This document shows, piece by piece, positions 53,809 to 61,002 of a stretch of DNA of 64,000 nt (positions are counted from its first letter, which is position 1; every line of letters starts with the position of its first letter). Both the position numbers and the translations under genes were made by a program. The notes beneath the pieces were generated by a model. That model saw only the letters and a list, made by a program, of their open reading frames with translations. It was not told where the DNA came from and did no database searches. This DNA is from Actinomycetota bacterium. GTDB taxonomy: Bacteria; Actinomycetota; Actinomycetes; Mycobacteriales; Mycobacteriaceae. The stretch is taken from NCBI GenBank assembly GCA_018268465.1, contig JAFDWN010000002.1, forward strand, positions 283,154-347,153, written 5' to 3'.

Positions 53809-54699
53809 TCATCGGGCGACGTGGGCCAGGAAGTGGCGTACCACCGCGTCCGGCGCCTCGATCTGCGGCCAGTGTCCGATGTCGTCGTCGAGCATCACCA
53901 CGTCGGCGTTCGGGATCACCTCGCGGTAGCGTGCCGCCATATGCGCACCGGAGTTGGGGTCCGCGGGACCGTCGATGAGCCGCATCGGCACCGTCGTCTC
54001 GCGCATGGCGCGGACCCATCTGTTGCGGTGCACGGTCCGGTCGTTGATGAAGCCGCCGACTTTGTGCAGGACTCGCTTGCCGTCGTTGTATTCGAGGATC
54101 TCGTGAAACTTCGCCATCAGGTCGCGGGACGGTTTGGTGTTCGGCCCGAACATCTCGTTGAGTGTTGGTTCCAGCAGACGTCGGGACAGCGGACGGCCTT
54201 GCAGAGGACTCATGATGTCGCCCAACGGAGTTCGCGACATCACCGTCTGCAGGAGGCGCGGCGTGTATGCCTCGTTGAACAGGCCGCCGTTGAGCCAGGT
54301 GATCGACTCGATGCGTAACGCGCCGTAGGACTGCCCGCCGAACTGTTGTCGCGCCAACAATTCCTGGCCGACCGAGACGCCGAGGTCATGGGCGAGGATG
54401 CGGACGGTACCGATGCCGAGGTGGGCCAGCAGGGCTTCGTGGATGTCGGCGTGGTCGGGCACCGAGTAGCCGTAGGCGGCGGGCTTGTCCGAGAAGCCCA
54501 AGCCGATCATGTCGGGTGCCACGACGGTGAACCGCTCGGTCAGCTCCGCCCAGATGAGCGCCCAGTCCCACGAGTTGAACGGATACCCGTGGATCAGCAG
54601 CAGCGGGGGCCCGCTGCCCTCGATGCGGAAGAAGATGTCGAAACCCAGGTAGTCGAAGTGCCGGCCCGCTGACTTCCACCGCTCCAGTTCGGTGTGCAT
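53809..54699 (-). CDS. Alpha/beta hydrolase, epoxide hydrolase/haloalkane dehalogenase type
   Basis: A 296-residue hydrolase. HGYPFNSWDW provides the oxyanion turn and the nucleophile elbow reads AHDLGVSVGQ with Asp in the catalytic place, which puts it in the epoxide hydrolase/haloalkane dehalogenase group. LIDGPADPNSG holds the acid and DIGHWPQIEAPD the catalytic histidine. ATG 54699 was chosen since conserved sequence begins there. A longer reading from 54780 adds 27 Arg-rich residues. Substrate unknown; it may act on an epoxide or alkyl halide. Confidence 0.8.
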   Translation of the reverse strand: MHTELERWKSAGRHFDYLGFDIFFRIEGSGPPLLLIHGYPFNSWDWALIWAELTERFTVVAPDMIGLGFSDKPAAYGYSVPDHADIHEALLAHLGIGTVRILAHDLGVSVGQELLARQQFGGQSYGALRIESITWLNGGLFNEAYTPRLLQTVMSRTPLGDIMSPLQGRPLSRRLLEPTLNEMFGPNTKPSRDLMAKFHEILEYNDGKRVLHKVGGFINDRTVHRNRWVRAMRETTVPMRLIDGPADPNSGAHMAARYREVIPNADVVMLDDDIGHWPQIEAPDAVVRHFLAHVAR

Positions 54700-54801
54700 G
54701 TCGGGAGCATAGCGGGATTCCGCAGGTCCCGGAACGTCCCGCCTCGCGCGATCCTCACCGGTCCGGCCACGAATATGCACGCACCACAGAGGGTTTGGAT
54801 T

Positions 54802-54828
54802 CCACCCGATGCCGCAGGCATCGGGTGG
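54802..54828 (-). terminator. Hairpin after the LLM oxidoreductase gene
   Basis: CCACCCGATGCC pairs exactly with GGCATCGGGTGG, a 12-bp stem with a 3-base loop (GCA). It lies 44 bases past the stop of the leftward LLM gene; no T run. Confidence 0.6.
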
Positions 54829-54871
54829 CTCGGGTCGGCTGCGGGCTGTGCCGGTGTATTGCGACGTCGGC

Positions 54872-55714
54872 CTAGCGGGTGAACGCGGGCAGGACGTGGT
54901 GACCGGCGGTGTGGAGATAGTCCGAGCCGGCGACGTCCGGGATGGTGAACAAGAACGTGTCGATTCCGGATTCGCGGTACTCGTTGATACGCTCGATGCA
55001 CTGTTGCGGTGACCCGACGATAAGGCCGGATTCGGGAATCGACGCGAATTGCCGGCGGACCTGCGCCTGCCGCTCGGCCGAGTCGGTCGGCGCGAGCAAC
55101 GTCGTCACCGACAAACGCAGCGTGGCGGGGTCGCGCCCCGCGGCACCGCACGCCTCGGCGAGGAAGTCTCGTCGTTCTCCGACTTTCTCGGGCGACCACC
55201 AGCGCACGTTGATGCCCTGGGCGGAGCGGGCCGCGATCCGCTGCACGCGATCCCCTTCGCCCCCGACCCACAGCGGCGGATGCGGCTGTTGCAACGGTGG
55301 CGGGTCGCAGATCGCCCCGTCCAGCGAATAGAACCGACCCGCGTAGACGGGGTTCGGCTCGGTCCAGATGGTTCTGATGACCTCCAGGGCCTCGCCGAGC
55401 GCGGAGACCCGTTCACCTGCCGGCGGGAACGGGATGCCGTAGGCCTCGAACTCGCGTTTGAACCAGCCGGCTCCCAATCCCAGCTCCAGCCGCCCCTCGG
55501 AGATGACGTCCAACGTGGCCGCCATCTTGGCCAGCACCGAGGGGTGGCGGTACGAATTGCACAGCACGCTGGTACCCAAGCGGATGCGCGTGGTGTCACG
55601 CGCCAGCGCGGCCAGCGCCGTCCAGCCCTCCAACAGCGCCATCGAGATCGGCGGCCCTGGTGTCGCGGGTTCGTCAGGGCTTGGGGGGCTCGAATCAGCG
55701 GCCTCGTACACCAT
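54872..55714 (-). CDS. F420-dependent LLM-class oxidoreductase, N-terminally short
   Basis: A 280-residue protein of the F420-type luciferase-like family, near Rv1855c. From about residue 27 on, the family order is intact: LLEGWTALAALARDTTRIRLGTSVLCNSYRHPSVLAKMAATLDVISEGRLELGLGAGW is the standard barrel strand 3-4 region, then PPLWVGGEGDRVQRIAARSA and GSPQQCIERINEYRE. The usual first 45-50 residues (barrel strands 1-2 with the active-site loop) are missing; the DNA upstream does not encode them in any minus-strand frame. ATG 55714 has AGGGTAGG upstream. It is either an inactive truncated gene or an unusual short form. No partner gene is adjacent. Confidence 0.7.
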   Translation of the reverse strand: MVYEAADSSPPSPDEPATPGPPISMALLEGWTALAALARDTTRIRLGTSVLCNSYRHPSVLAKMAATLDVISEGRLELGLGAGWFKREFEAYGIPFPPAGERVSALGEALEVIRTIWTEPNPVYAGRFYSLDGAICDPPPLQQPHPPLWVGGEGDRVQRIAARSAQGINVRWWSPEKVGERRDFLAEACGAAGRDPATLRLSVTTLLAPTDSAERQAQVRRQFASIPESGLIVGSPQQCIERINEYRESGIDTFLFTIPDVAGSDYLHTAGHHVLPAFTR

Positions 55715-55892
55715 CGTCGCCTACCCTTCGATTCGGACGTCGGGGCTCGGCGCCCGGGCAGCATGCCCCACGCCTGCACCGACGGTACGCCCGCGGCCGG
55801 CGGCGAACCGGACACCCGCCCAACCATGTTGTCCCGAAAAGGGATCGCATACCGCGACACGATGACAGAATGTCGGCGGAACGGAGACGCCG

Positions 55893-56405
55893 ATGACCGC
55901 TAGGTACTACTTCACCGACGAAGACTGGATGCTCGAGGACAAGTGGGTTCCGACACTGGTGTCCAACGCGTTCAAAACCGGCAAGTCGCTGCCCAGCGGA
56001 CTGCTCAACTCCCTTGTCAGGAAAGGGAAGTCGTTGATCATGCCGGACGACCAGTTCCTGGTGATCGTCGGTATGACCGAGGAGATCTCGGCGTTTCGCG
56101 ACGGCATCACCTCCACGGGGGTCGATTCGATCACCTGCACCTCGCATCGCTCCAGCGATCTCGACCAGCTCATCACCTGGGTCGCTCGCGTCGATCTCAA
56201 ACACCCCGACAGGAGCGTGCCGGGCAAGACAACGGTGACGGCCATCGTCATCGGGCGGGAATGTCTGTTCGAGAAGAACTGGAACCGCCTTCCCCACGAC
56301 CCGTGGGATTCATTCGCCGCGACGTTGCGCGATACGACGATGCGCCTCGGGGCCGCCTTCGACAACGCACTCGCCGCCGCTCGCAAAGTACGCAAAGCGA
56401 ACTGA
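55893..56405 (+). CDS. Hypothetical protein
   Basis: A 170-residue soluble protein that I do not recognise. It is aromatic- and aspartate-rich at the start (ARYYFTDEDWMLEDKWVP), has a beta core (FLVIVGMTEEISAFRDGI and TTVTAIVIGRECLFEKNW) and a basic helical end (FDNALAAARKVRKAN). There is no signal or membrane segment. ATG 55893 has a clear GGAGA site upstream. It is divergent from the short LLM gene and converges on the PGRS-type gene. Confidence 0.65.
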   Translation: MTARYYFTDEDWMLEDKWVPTLVSNAFKTGKSLPSGLLNSLVRKGKSLIMPDDQFLVIVGMTEEISAFRDGITSTGVDSITCTSHRSSDLDQLITWVARVDLKHPDRSVPGKTTVTAIVIGRECLFEKNWNRLPHDPWDSFAATLRDTTMRLGAAFDNALAAARKVRKAN

Positions 56406-56489
56406 ACGCCACCAGCCGACCCGCTTGATCACGGGGCCTGCACCGCCCCCGCAGATCGGCGGCGACGTGATGACGGTAGGACGCGGTCC

Positions 56490-57896
56490 TCAAGCGTCCG
56501 AACCGGATTCACCGTCGCTGCCGCCGATGCCGCCCCGCCCGCCGGCCCCGCCTTTGCCTTGATTGGCGGTACCGCCCGCGGAATCCGCACCGTTACCGTC
56601 ACCACCCCGCCCGCCGGTGCCGCCGATCTCACCACCGCGTCCGCCTCGGCCGCCGTTGCCGCCCGTGGAGTCGCCCGCGGTGTCGTTCGCCGAGTAGCCG
56701 CCGTTGCCACCCCGCCCGCCGGTGCCGCCGAGGAATCCCCCGCGGCCACCCCGGCCTCCGTGCCCAGCGGTGGCGTTGCCGTTCCGGTCGACCTCCGCGA
56801 GACCGCCTTTCGCGCCGCTACCGCCGTCGCCGATCGCGCCGACGTCGCCCCCGCGGCCACCGGTGCCGGCTTTGGCGTCGCCGTAGGACGCGCCGCCCCG
56901 GCCGCCTTCGCCGCCGGCACCGCCGAAGCCCACGACGGTGTCACCGCCGGCACCACCGGCGCCGCCCTGGGAGTCGGCGTCGTTCCATGCGTCGCCGAAG
57001 CCACCATTGCCACCGGTGCCACCGGTGCCGACGACCGTACTGCCGCCCCTCCCGCCGGCGCCGCCGGTGGCCACCTTCACGCCCCGCGATTCACCCTGGG
57101 CACCGTGGCCACCCGCGCCACCGTTGCCGTTGACCGCGTTGCCACCGTCGCCGCCCTTACCGCCGTTGCCGTTCCCGCTGGTGGACAGGCCGTCTCCGCC
57201 GTTGCCACCGTTACCGCCGTTGCCACCGAGAAGTCCGCCGCGCCCACCGCGCCCACCGTCGCCGCCCTGCGCATCGGTGTTGGCAACACCCCTGCCGCGT
57301 TGGTCGTCCCACCCGCCGTAGCCGCCGTTGCCACCGCTGCCGAACAGCACGCCACCGTTGCCGCCCCGGCCGCCTGCTGTCGCGGCCGATATCAGAACCC
57401 CGTTCTCGTACACCGCATTCCGGCCACCGCTGCCGTTGCCGCCGTTGCCGAAGAGGAATCCGGCGTCGCCGCCCCGGCCGCCGTTGGCACCGTCGCCGCC
57501 GTTGCCGAAGAGCAGTCCGCCGTTTCCGCCGTTGCAGGCCTTGCCCTCGCAGTCGGCAGCGGCGTTGAGCCCATTGCCGATCAGCCAACCGCCGGGCCCG
57601 ATCGCCGGCCTCCCGCCGACGGTGGCGAGATGCGCCGGTGTGACAAGAGCCGCGGAGCCGATTCGCGCGCCGGAGTCGTCGCCACCGGGGGCGAGCCACC
57701 ACGGCTCAGTCGGCGGGGGGCTGGCCGGCAGCGCCCATTCGGTGGACACCAGTCGCACGTCGACGGCGACTTCGGCGTGTTGCGGCGCCGCGGCCAGATC
57801 CGCCGACACGACAGCGCTCCACCCACCGACACCTGCGGCCAGCGCTCCCACCGCCAGGGCCCCCACCGACGCCCGTCTCTGCGACTTCCCGCTCAC
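56490..57896 (-). CDS. Secreted PGRS-like glycine-rich protein without PE domain
   Basis: A 468-residue protein: a signal peptide (residues about 5-36, SVGALAVGALAAGVGGWSAVVSADLAAAP), a domain of about 80 residues, then about 340 residues of GGxGG repeats (GGNGGNGGDG, GGRGGRGGF) as in PE_PGRS C-termini. Two cysteines lie at the start of the repeat region (DCEGKAC). The PE domain that normally heads PGRS proteins is absent, so Sec export replaces type VII secretion. GTG 57896 has GAGGTGG nine bases upstream. The gene follows a shared paired AGGTAGT element and a LuxR regulator gene. It may be a calcium-binding or surface adhesin-like protein; that is unproven. Confidence 0.78.
   Translation of the reverse strand: MSGKSQRRASVGALAVGALAAGVGGWSAVVSADLAAAPQHAEVAVDVRLVSTEWALPASPPPTEPWWLAPGGDDSGARIGSAALVTPAHLATVGGRPAIGPGGWLIGNGLNAAADCEGKACNGGNGGLLFGNGGDGANGGRGGDAGFLFGNGGNGSGGRNAVYENGVLISAATAGGRGGNGGVLFGSGGNGGYGGWDDQRGRGVANTDAQGGDGGRGGRGGLLGGNGGNGGNGGDGLSTSGNGNGGKGGDGGNAVNGNGGAGGHGAQGESRGVKVATGGAGGRGGSTVVGTGGTGGNGGFGDAWNDADSQGGAGGAGGDTVVGFGGAGGEGGRGGASYGDAKAGTGGRGGDVGAIGDGGSGAKGGLAEVDRNGNATAGHGGRGGRGGFLGGTGGRGGNGGYSANDTAGDSTGGNGGRGGRGGEIGGTGGRGGDGNGADSAGGTANQGKGGAGGRGGIGGSDGESGSDA
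56520..57540 (-). repeat. PGRS-type GC-rich repeat region
   Basis: Degenerate GGNGGN-coding repeats (on the plus strand CCGCC and GCCGCC units) fill most of the secreted glycine-rich gene. Such tracts are prone to length change and to assembly error. Confidence 0.7.
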
Positions 57897-57973
57897 GACA
57901 GTCCACCTCACCGGTCACGTGACCCCCGGGCGGGATCAGATACGTCACACGATCGGGGAGCCGCCGCCTGCGT

Positions 57974-60607
57974 TCACCCGGGGGTGACTACCTGACTTTT
58001 GCCGTCGTCGGCGACGCGACTACCTAGGTCGCGCATCACCTCGGCCAGTTCGGATCGCCGCGTCACCCCGGCCTTGCAGCTGGCCCGGTAGATATGGCCT
58101 TCGATGGTGCGCACGGACAACGAAACGGTCTGCGCGATCGCACGATTGCTCAAACCATGCGACACGAGGATGGCGATTTCGTGCTCGCGCTGGGTGAACG
58201 GAATCTTCACACTCGCGGCGACGATTGCCGGGCTGGTCGCCCCGCCACCCGCCTTGGCCAGCCGACCGGCCCGGGCGGCGGCGGTCATCGCGCTGCCCGC
58301 ACGACCCGCCCGGCGATGCGCGGTGGCCGCCTGACCCGCCGCGTCCGCCGCCGCCAGCAGGTCGCCGAGCTGCTCGAACGCCTGCGATACGAGTTCGAGT
58401 TTCGACGCGTCGTCGGACGCCAGCGCGGCGGCGTAGCGCGCCGCCAGTGGTGCGCGCGGACCCTCGACCCGGGCCGCCAACTCTGCCAGCCGCGGCGCCA
58501 CGGTCGGGTCGCCGAACTGCACCAGGGTCTGAAGACAGTGCACCTCACGGGCGAGCTGACCGTGCGCCCTGGTGAACTGGACGGCCTGTTCGGCGTATCC
58601 GCGCGCATCCGACATGCGCTGGCGCGCCGCGGCCAGCCACGCCTTCGCCATCAACCCGTTGAGTTCGACCAGGACGTAGACGGGGTGCCAGTCCGCTTCG
58701 GCCGTGGCGATGGCGGCATCGGCGGCCTCCAGCTGCCCCAACCGGGCCAGGGCCTGGGCGCGCAGCATCTGAAACCGGTAGAAGCTGTTGACGAGCACCA
58801 TATTCGGATCCTCGGCGGCGTTCTCGCTGGGCAGGTGGCGCACCGCGTTACGCAGGTCCCCTGCGGCCAGTTCGACCGCACCCAGGATCGCCGCGGCCAT
58901 GGCTTTGGCACTCGGGGGCTTTGCGGCACAACTCTTGTGGTGCGTTGCGGCCAGCTCCGCGGCCTCGTGGACGAACCCGGTGACCGCGAGCCCGAAGGAG
59001 TGGAATTCGGCGAGCGCCTCGGCGAGGAAGTTGCCCTGCTCGAACGAATCGAGCACCGAGGCGCACATCGCCGCGCGGGTGGTGGCCGCGTCGATCCTGC
59101 CCACCTCGGCGAGTGCGAGCGTCTCGGAGCACAGCCGCACCGACTGGCCGTAGCCATCGAGCGGCCCGTAATCGACCGTCCGCATCATCTCGACGACTTC
59201 ACCGGGCCGTGCGGCCAAGACCAGTTGATTCGCGCGGAACGCCAGCAGCTGCCCCCTGCGCGGCGTGCCGGCGGTTTCCAGCGCGTCGTCGATGACGCGC
59301 CACGACTCCTCCGGCGCGCGCATCGTCCACAGCAGGTTCGCGGCCCGCAGCACCACGTCGTTGATGAACGCCGACTCCGACACCTCATCGCCGTCGATAC
59401 GGTCGATGACCCCCGCCGCGGCGTCGCCGCGCTGCGACAGGACGAGGTTGTAGGCCAGACCCACCCGCGCGGCGGTGTCGGACGTCTCGGCCGCGCTCGA
59501 CAACCGCGCGGCCGCATCGAAGTTCAGCAGCGTGCTGGCCGCGCTCGCCGCCGCGGCCAGCACGGTCGGGTCTGCCGGAAGGTCGGAGTCCAGCCACAGC
59601 AGGCCTCGCCGGACGGTGTCGGCGGGGCCCGCCGCGCATGTCATCGCCGATGCGACGAGGCCGCGTAACCGACGCAACCGCATGGGGCCGCATTGACTGA
59701 GCCGGACCTCGGAGTACATCGGGTGTCCGGCATAGACCACCTCCCCCGAGGTGGTGATGAGTTCGCGCCGTTCGGCCTCTTCCAGCACCGACTTGTCGAC
59801 CAACGTGCGCAGGCACTGCCAGTCGATCGGCTCACCCACTGCCACGAGGTCGAGGAGATCGCGCACCGGATCGGACATGGCGCCGATCTGATGCTCGACC
59901 ACCTCGACCAGCGACACCGATGCTTCGTGGTCGCCGAGCCACGTGCACACACCGTCTCGGTGCACCAGGCGCCGCGCCCGCTGCTCCTGCTCCACCAGTT
60001 GGCGCAGGAACAGCACGTTGCCCTGCGTGAGCCGCCACATTCGGTACGCGCAGCCCTCGTCGGGTGGCAACCCCAGCGCGTGACACAGCAATTCGTCGGA
60101 TTCCGATCGGGACAACGCCTGCAGATCCAGCCGCTGAACGTGGCCGTCCTTCCACAGTGCGGTGAGGACATCCGGTACGCGCTGACCGTTGCGCATGGTC
60201 ATGATGACGCTGGCCACTCGTTCGACCACCAGGTGGTGGACCACCAACGCCGACATGTCGTCAAGCAGGTTCGCATCGTCGACGACCACCACGAGACGGT
60301 CCTGATCCGCTGCCGCCCGCAGCGAGCGGATCACGTTGCGTATCAGTCGTAGTGGGGACCCGTCGTAAACCTCGACCCACTGACCGAATGCGCTGAGCGG
60401 AATCGCGCTTCCCATCGCCGTCGCGACGACATGACAGACCGACCAGCCGTGCGCCGACAACCCGGCAGCGGCCTCCCTGGCCAGGCGCGTCTTGCCGACG
60501 CCCGCCGCTCCGACCAATGCCACCCCGTGGCAGTCGTCGCGGTCGATGCGTTCAGTGACGAAGCCGATCTCTTCGTCGCGACCGGTCAGCGGCCAGCTGT
60601 CGAGCAT
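57974..60607 (-). CDS. LuxR-family regulator with N-terminal AAA/STAND ATPase
   Basis: An 877-residue regulator of the MalT-like/LAL kind common in mycobacteria. Walker A GAAGVGKTR (about residues 33-41) and Walker B LVVVVDDANLLDD (about 104-116) form the ATPase; a long helical, TPR-like middle (about 330-780) follows; and a LuxR helix-turn-helix closes it (about 810-860, FTQREHEIAILVSHGLSNRAIAQ and SVRTIEGHIYRA). It would sense an unknown effector through the ATPase module and bind DNA. It follows the sigma-region-4-like gene by 54 bases. The last codons overlap one copy of the AGGTAGT-paired element that precedes the PGRS gene, so it may control that gene and itself. Confidence 0.87.
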   Translation of the reverse strand: MLDSWPLTGRDEEIGFVTERIDRDDCHGVALVGAAGVGKTRLAREAAAGLSAHGWSVCHVVATAMGSAIPLSAFGQWVEVYDGSPLRLIRNVIRSLRAAADQDRLVVVVDDANLLDDMSALVVHHLVVERVASVIMTMRNGQRVPDVLTALWKDGHVQRLDLQALSRSESDELLCHALGLPPDEGCAYRMWRLTQGNVLFLRQLVEQEQRARRLVHRDGVCTWLGDHEASVSLVEVVEHQIGAMSDPVRDLLDLVAVGEPIDWQCLRTLVDKSVLEEAERRELITTSGEVVYAGHPMYSEVRLSQCGPMRLRRLRGLVASAMTCAAGPADTVRRGLLWLDSDLPADPTVLAAAASAASTLLNFDAAARLSSAAETSDTAARVGLAYNLVLSQRGDAAAGVIDRIDGDEVSESAFINDVVLRAANLLWTMRAPEESWRVIDDALETAGTPRRGQLLAFRANQLVLAARPGEVVEMMRTVDYGPLDGYGQSVRLCSETLALAEVGRIDAATTRAAMCASVLDSFEQGNFLAEALAEFHSFGLAVTGFVHEAAELAATHHKSCAAKPPSAKAMAAAILGAVELAAGDLRNAVRHLPSENAAEDPNMVLVNSFYRFQMLRAQALARLGQLEAADAAIATAEADWHPVYVLVELNGLMAKAWLAAARQRMSDARGYAEQAVQFTRAHGQLAREVHCLQTLVQFGDPTVAPRLAELAARVEGPRAPLAARYAAALASDDASKLELVSQAFEQLGDLLAAADAAGQAATAHRRAGRAGSAMTAAARAGRLAKAGGGATSPAIVAASVKIPFTQREHEIAILVSHGLSNRAIAQTVSLSVRTIEGHIYRASCKAGVTRRSELAEVMRDLGSRVADDGKSQVVTPG
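57987..58026 (-). promoter_or_regulatory. Paired AGGTAGT element, copy A
   Basis: On the minus strand TAGGTAGTCGCG stands at 58026-58015 and CAGGTAGT at 57994-57987, with CAAAA before the second. It lies inside the LuxR 3' end and 90 bases before the PGRS-like start. Copy B has the same layout (32 and 31 base period). It is likely a LuxR operator or promoter. Confidence 0.55.
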
Positions 60608-60661
60608 CGCTAGAGATTAGCGGGCCGGCCCGGGACCGACATGACAGTTCCGTCAACATGT

Positions 60662-60865
60662 TCATTCGGCGGTCGCGGACCGGTCGCAGAGCAGTGTCCG
60701 CAGTTTGCGGCGCGCGATCTCGAGGAGGGCCTCGAGGGCGTCCGGCTCGATACTCAGCTGCCGGCAGATCTCATCGGTGGGTACGCCGGCGTTGTTCAGC
60801 GTCAACGCCCGGCCGTACTTCTCGGGCAACCGCGCCAACGCCCGGTCGTAGGTACCCGGGGTCAT
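60662..60865 (-). CDS. Small sigma-region-4-like protein
   Basis: A 67-residue protein resembling region 4 of sigma-70 factors: TYDRALARLPEKYGRALTL, then GVPTDEICRQLSIEPDALEALLEIARRKLR. The middle holds a helix-turn-helix with the typical E-I-C-x-x-L-S turn. It is too short to bind the -10 box and could act as a DNA-binding adaptor or regulator of transcription. ATG 60865 was chosen as the start of the conserved part; an ATG at 60937 adds 24 Arg/Trp-rich residues. The LuxR ATPase gene follows after 54 bases, and copy B of the AGGTAGT element is 81 bases upstream. Confidence 0.68.
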   Translation of the reverse strand: MTPGTYDRALARLPEKYGRALTLNNAGVPTDEICRQLSIEPDALEALLEIARRKLRTLLCDRSATAE

Positions 60866-60946
60866 CCACTTCGATCCCGACGTGAGTGTGCTCGACCGGC
60901 CATGGGGCCATCGTGGCCGCCACTCGCGCGCGTGCACCGGGAAAGA

Positions 60947-60985
60947 ACTACCTGTTTTGTCGGCCGGCGTCCGCGCGACTACCTA
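60947..60985 (-). promoter_or_regulatory. Paired AGGTAGT element, copy B
   Basis: Minus-strand TAGGTAGTCGCG (60985-60974) and CAGGTAGT (60954-60947) are spaced 31 bases, with CAAAA before the second, as in copy A. It lies in the gap after the GlcD-GlcE stop and 81 bases before the sigma-like start. TACCTAT on the plus strand resembles the NarL-type heptamer. Confidence 0.55.
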
Positions 60986-61002
60986 TGACGGGGCACCAGG
61001 GC

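Noticed and set aside
54646-54656. A further AGGTAGT copy inside the alpha/beta hydrolase gene
   Set aside because: It is a single half-site within coding sequence, without the paired spacing, the CGCG extension or a promoter position.
55893-56405. The hypothetical gene as the missing N-terminus or partner of the short LLM protein
   Set aside because: It is on the opposite strand and its sequence has no barrel or F420-binding features.
56433-56449. GGGGC-N7-GCCCC as a terminator between convergent genes
   Set aside because: A 5-bp stem with a 7-base loop in such GC-rich DNA is expected by chance.
56520-57540. Repetitive tract considered as a CRISPR array
   Set aside because: Repeats are short, degenerate, in frame and lack unique spacers; they encode GGxGG repeats.
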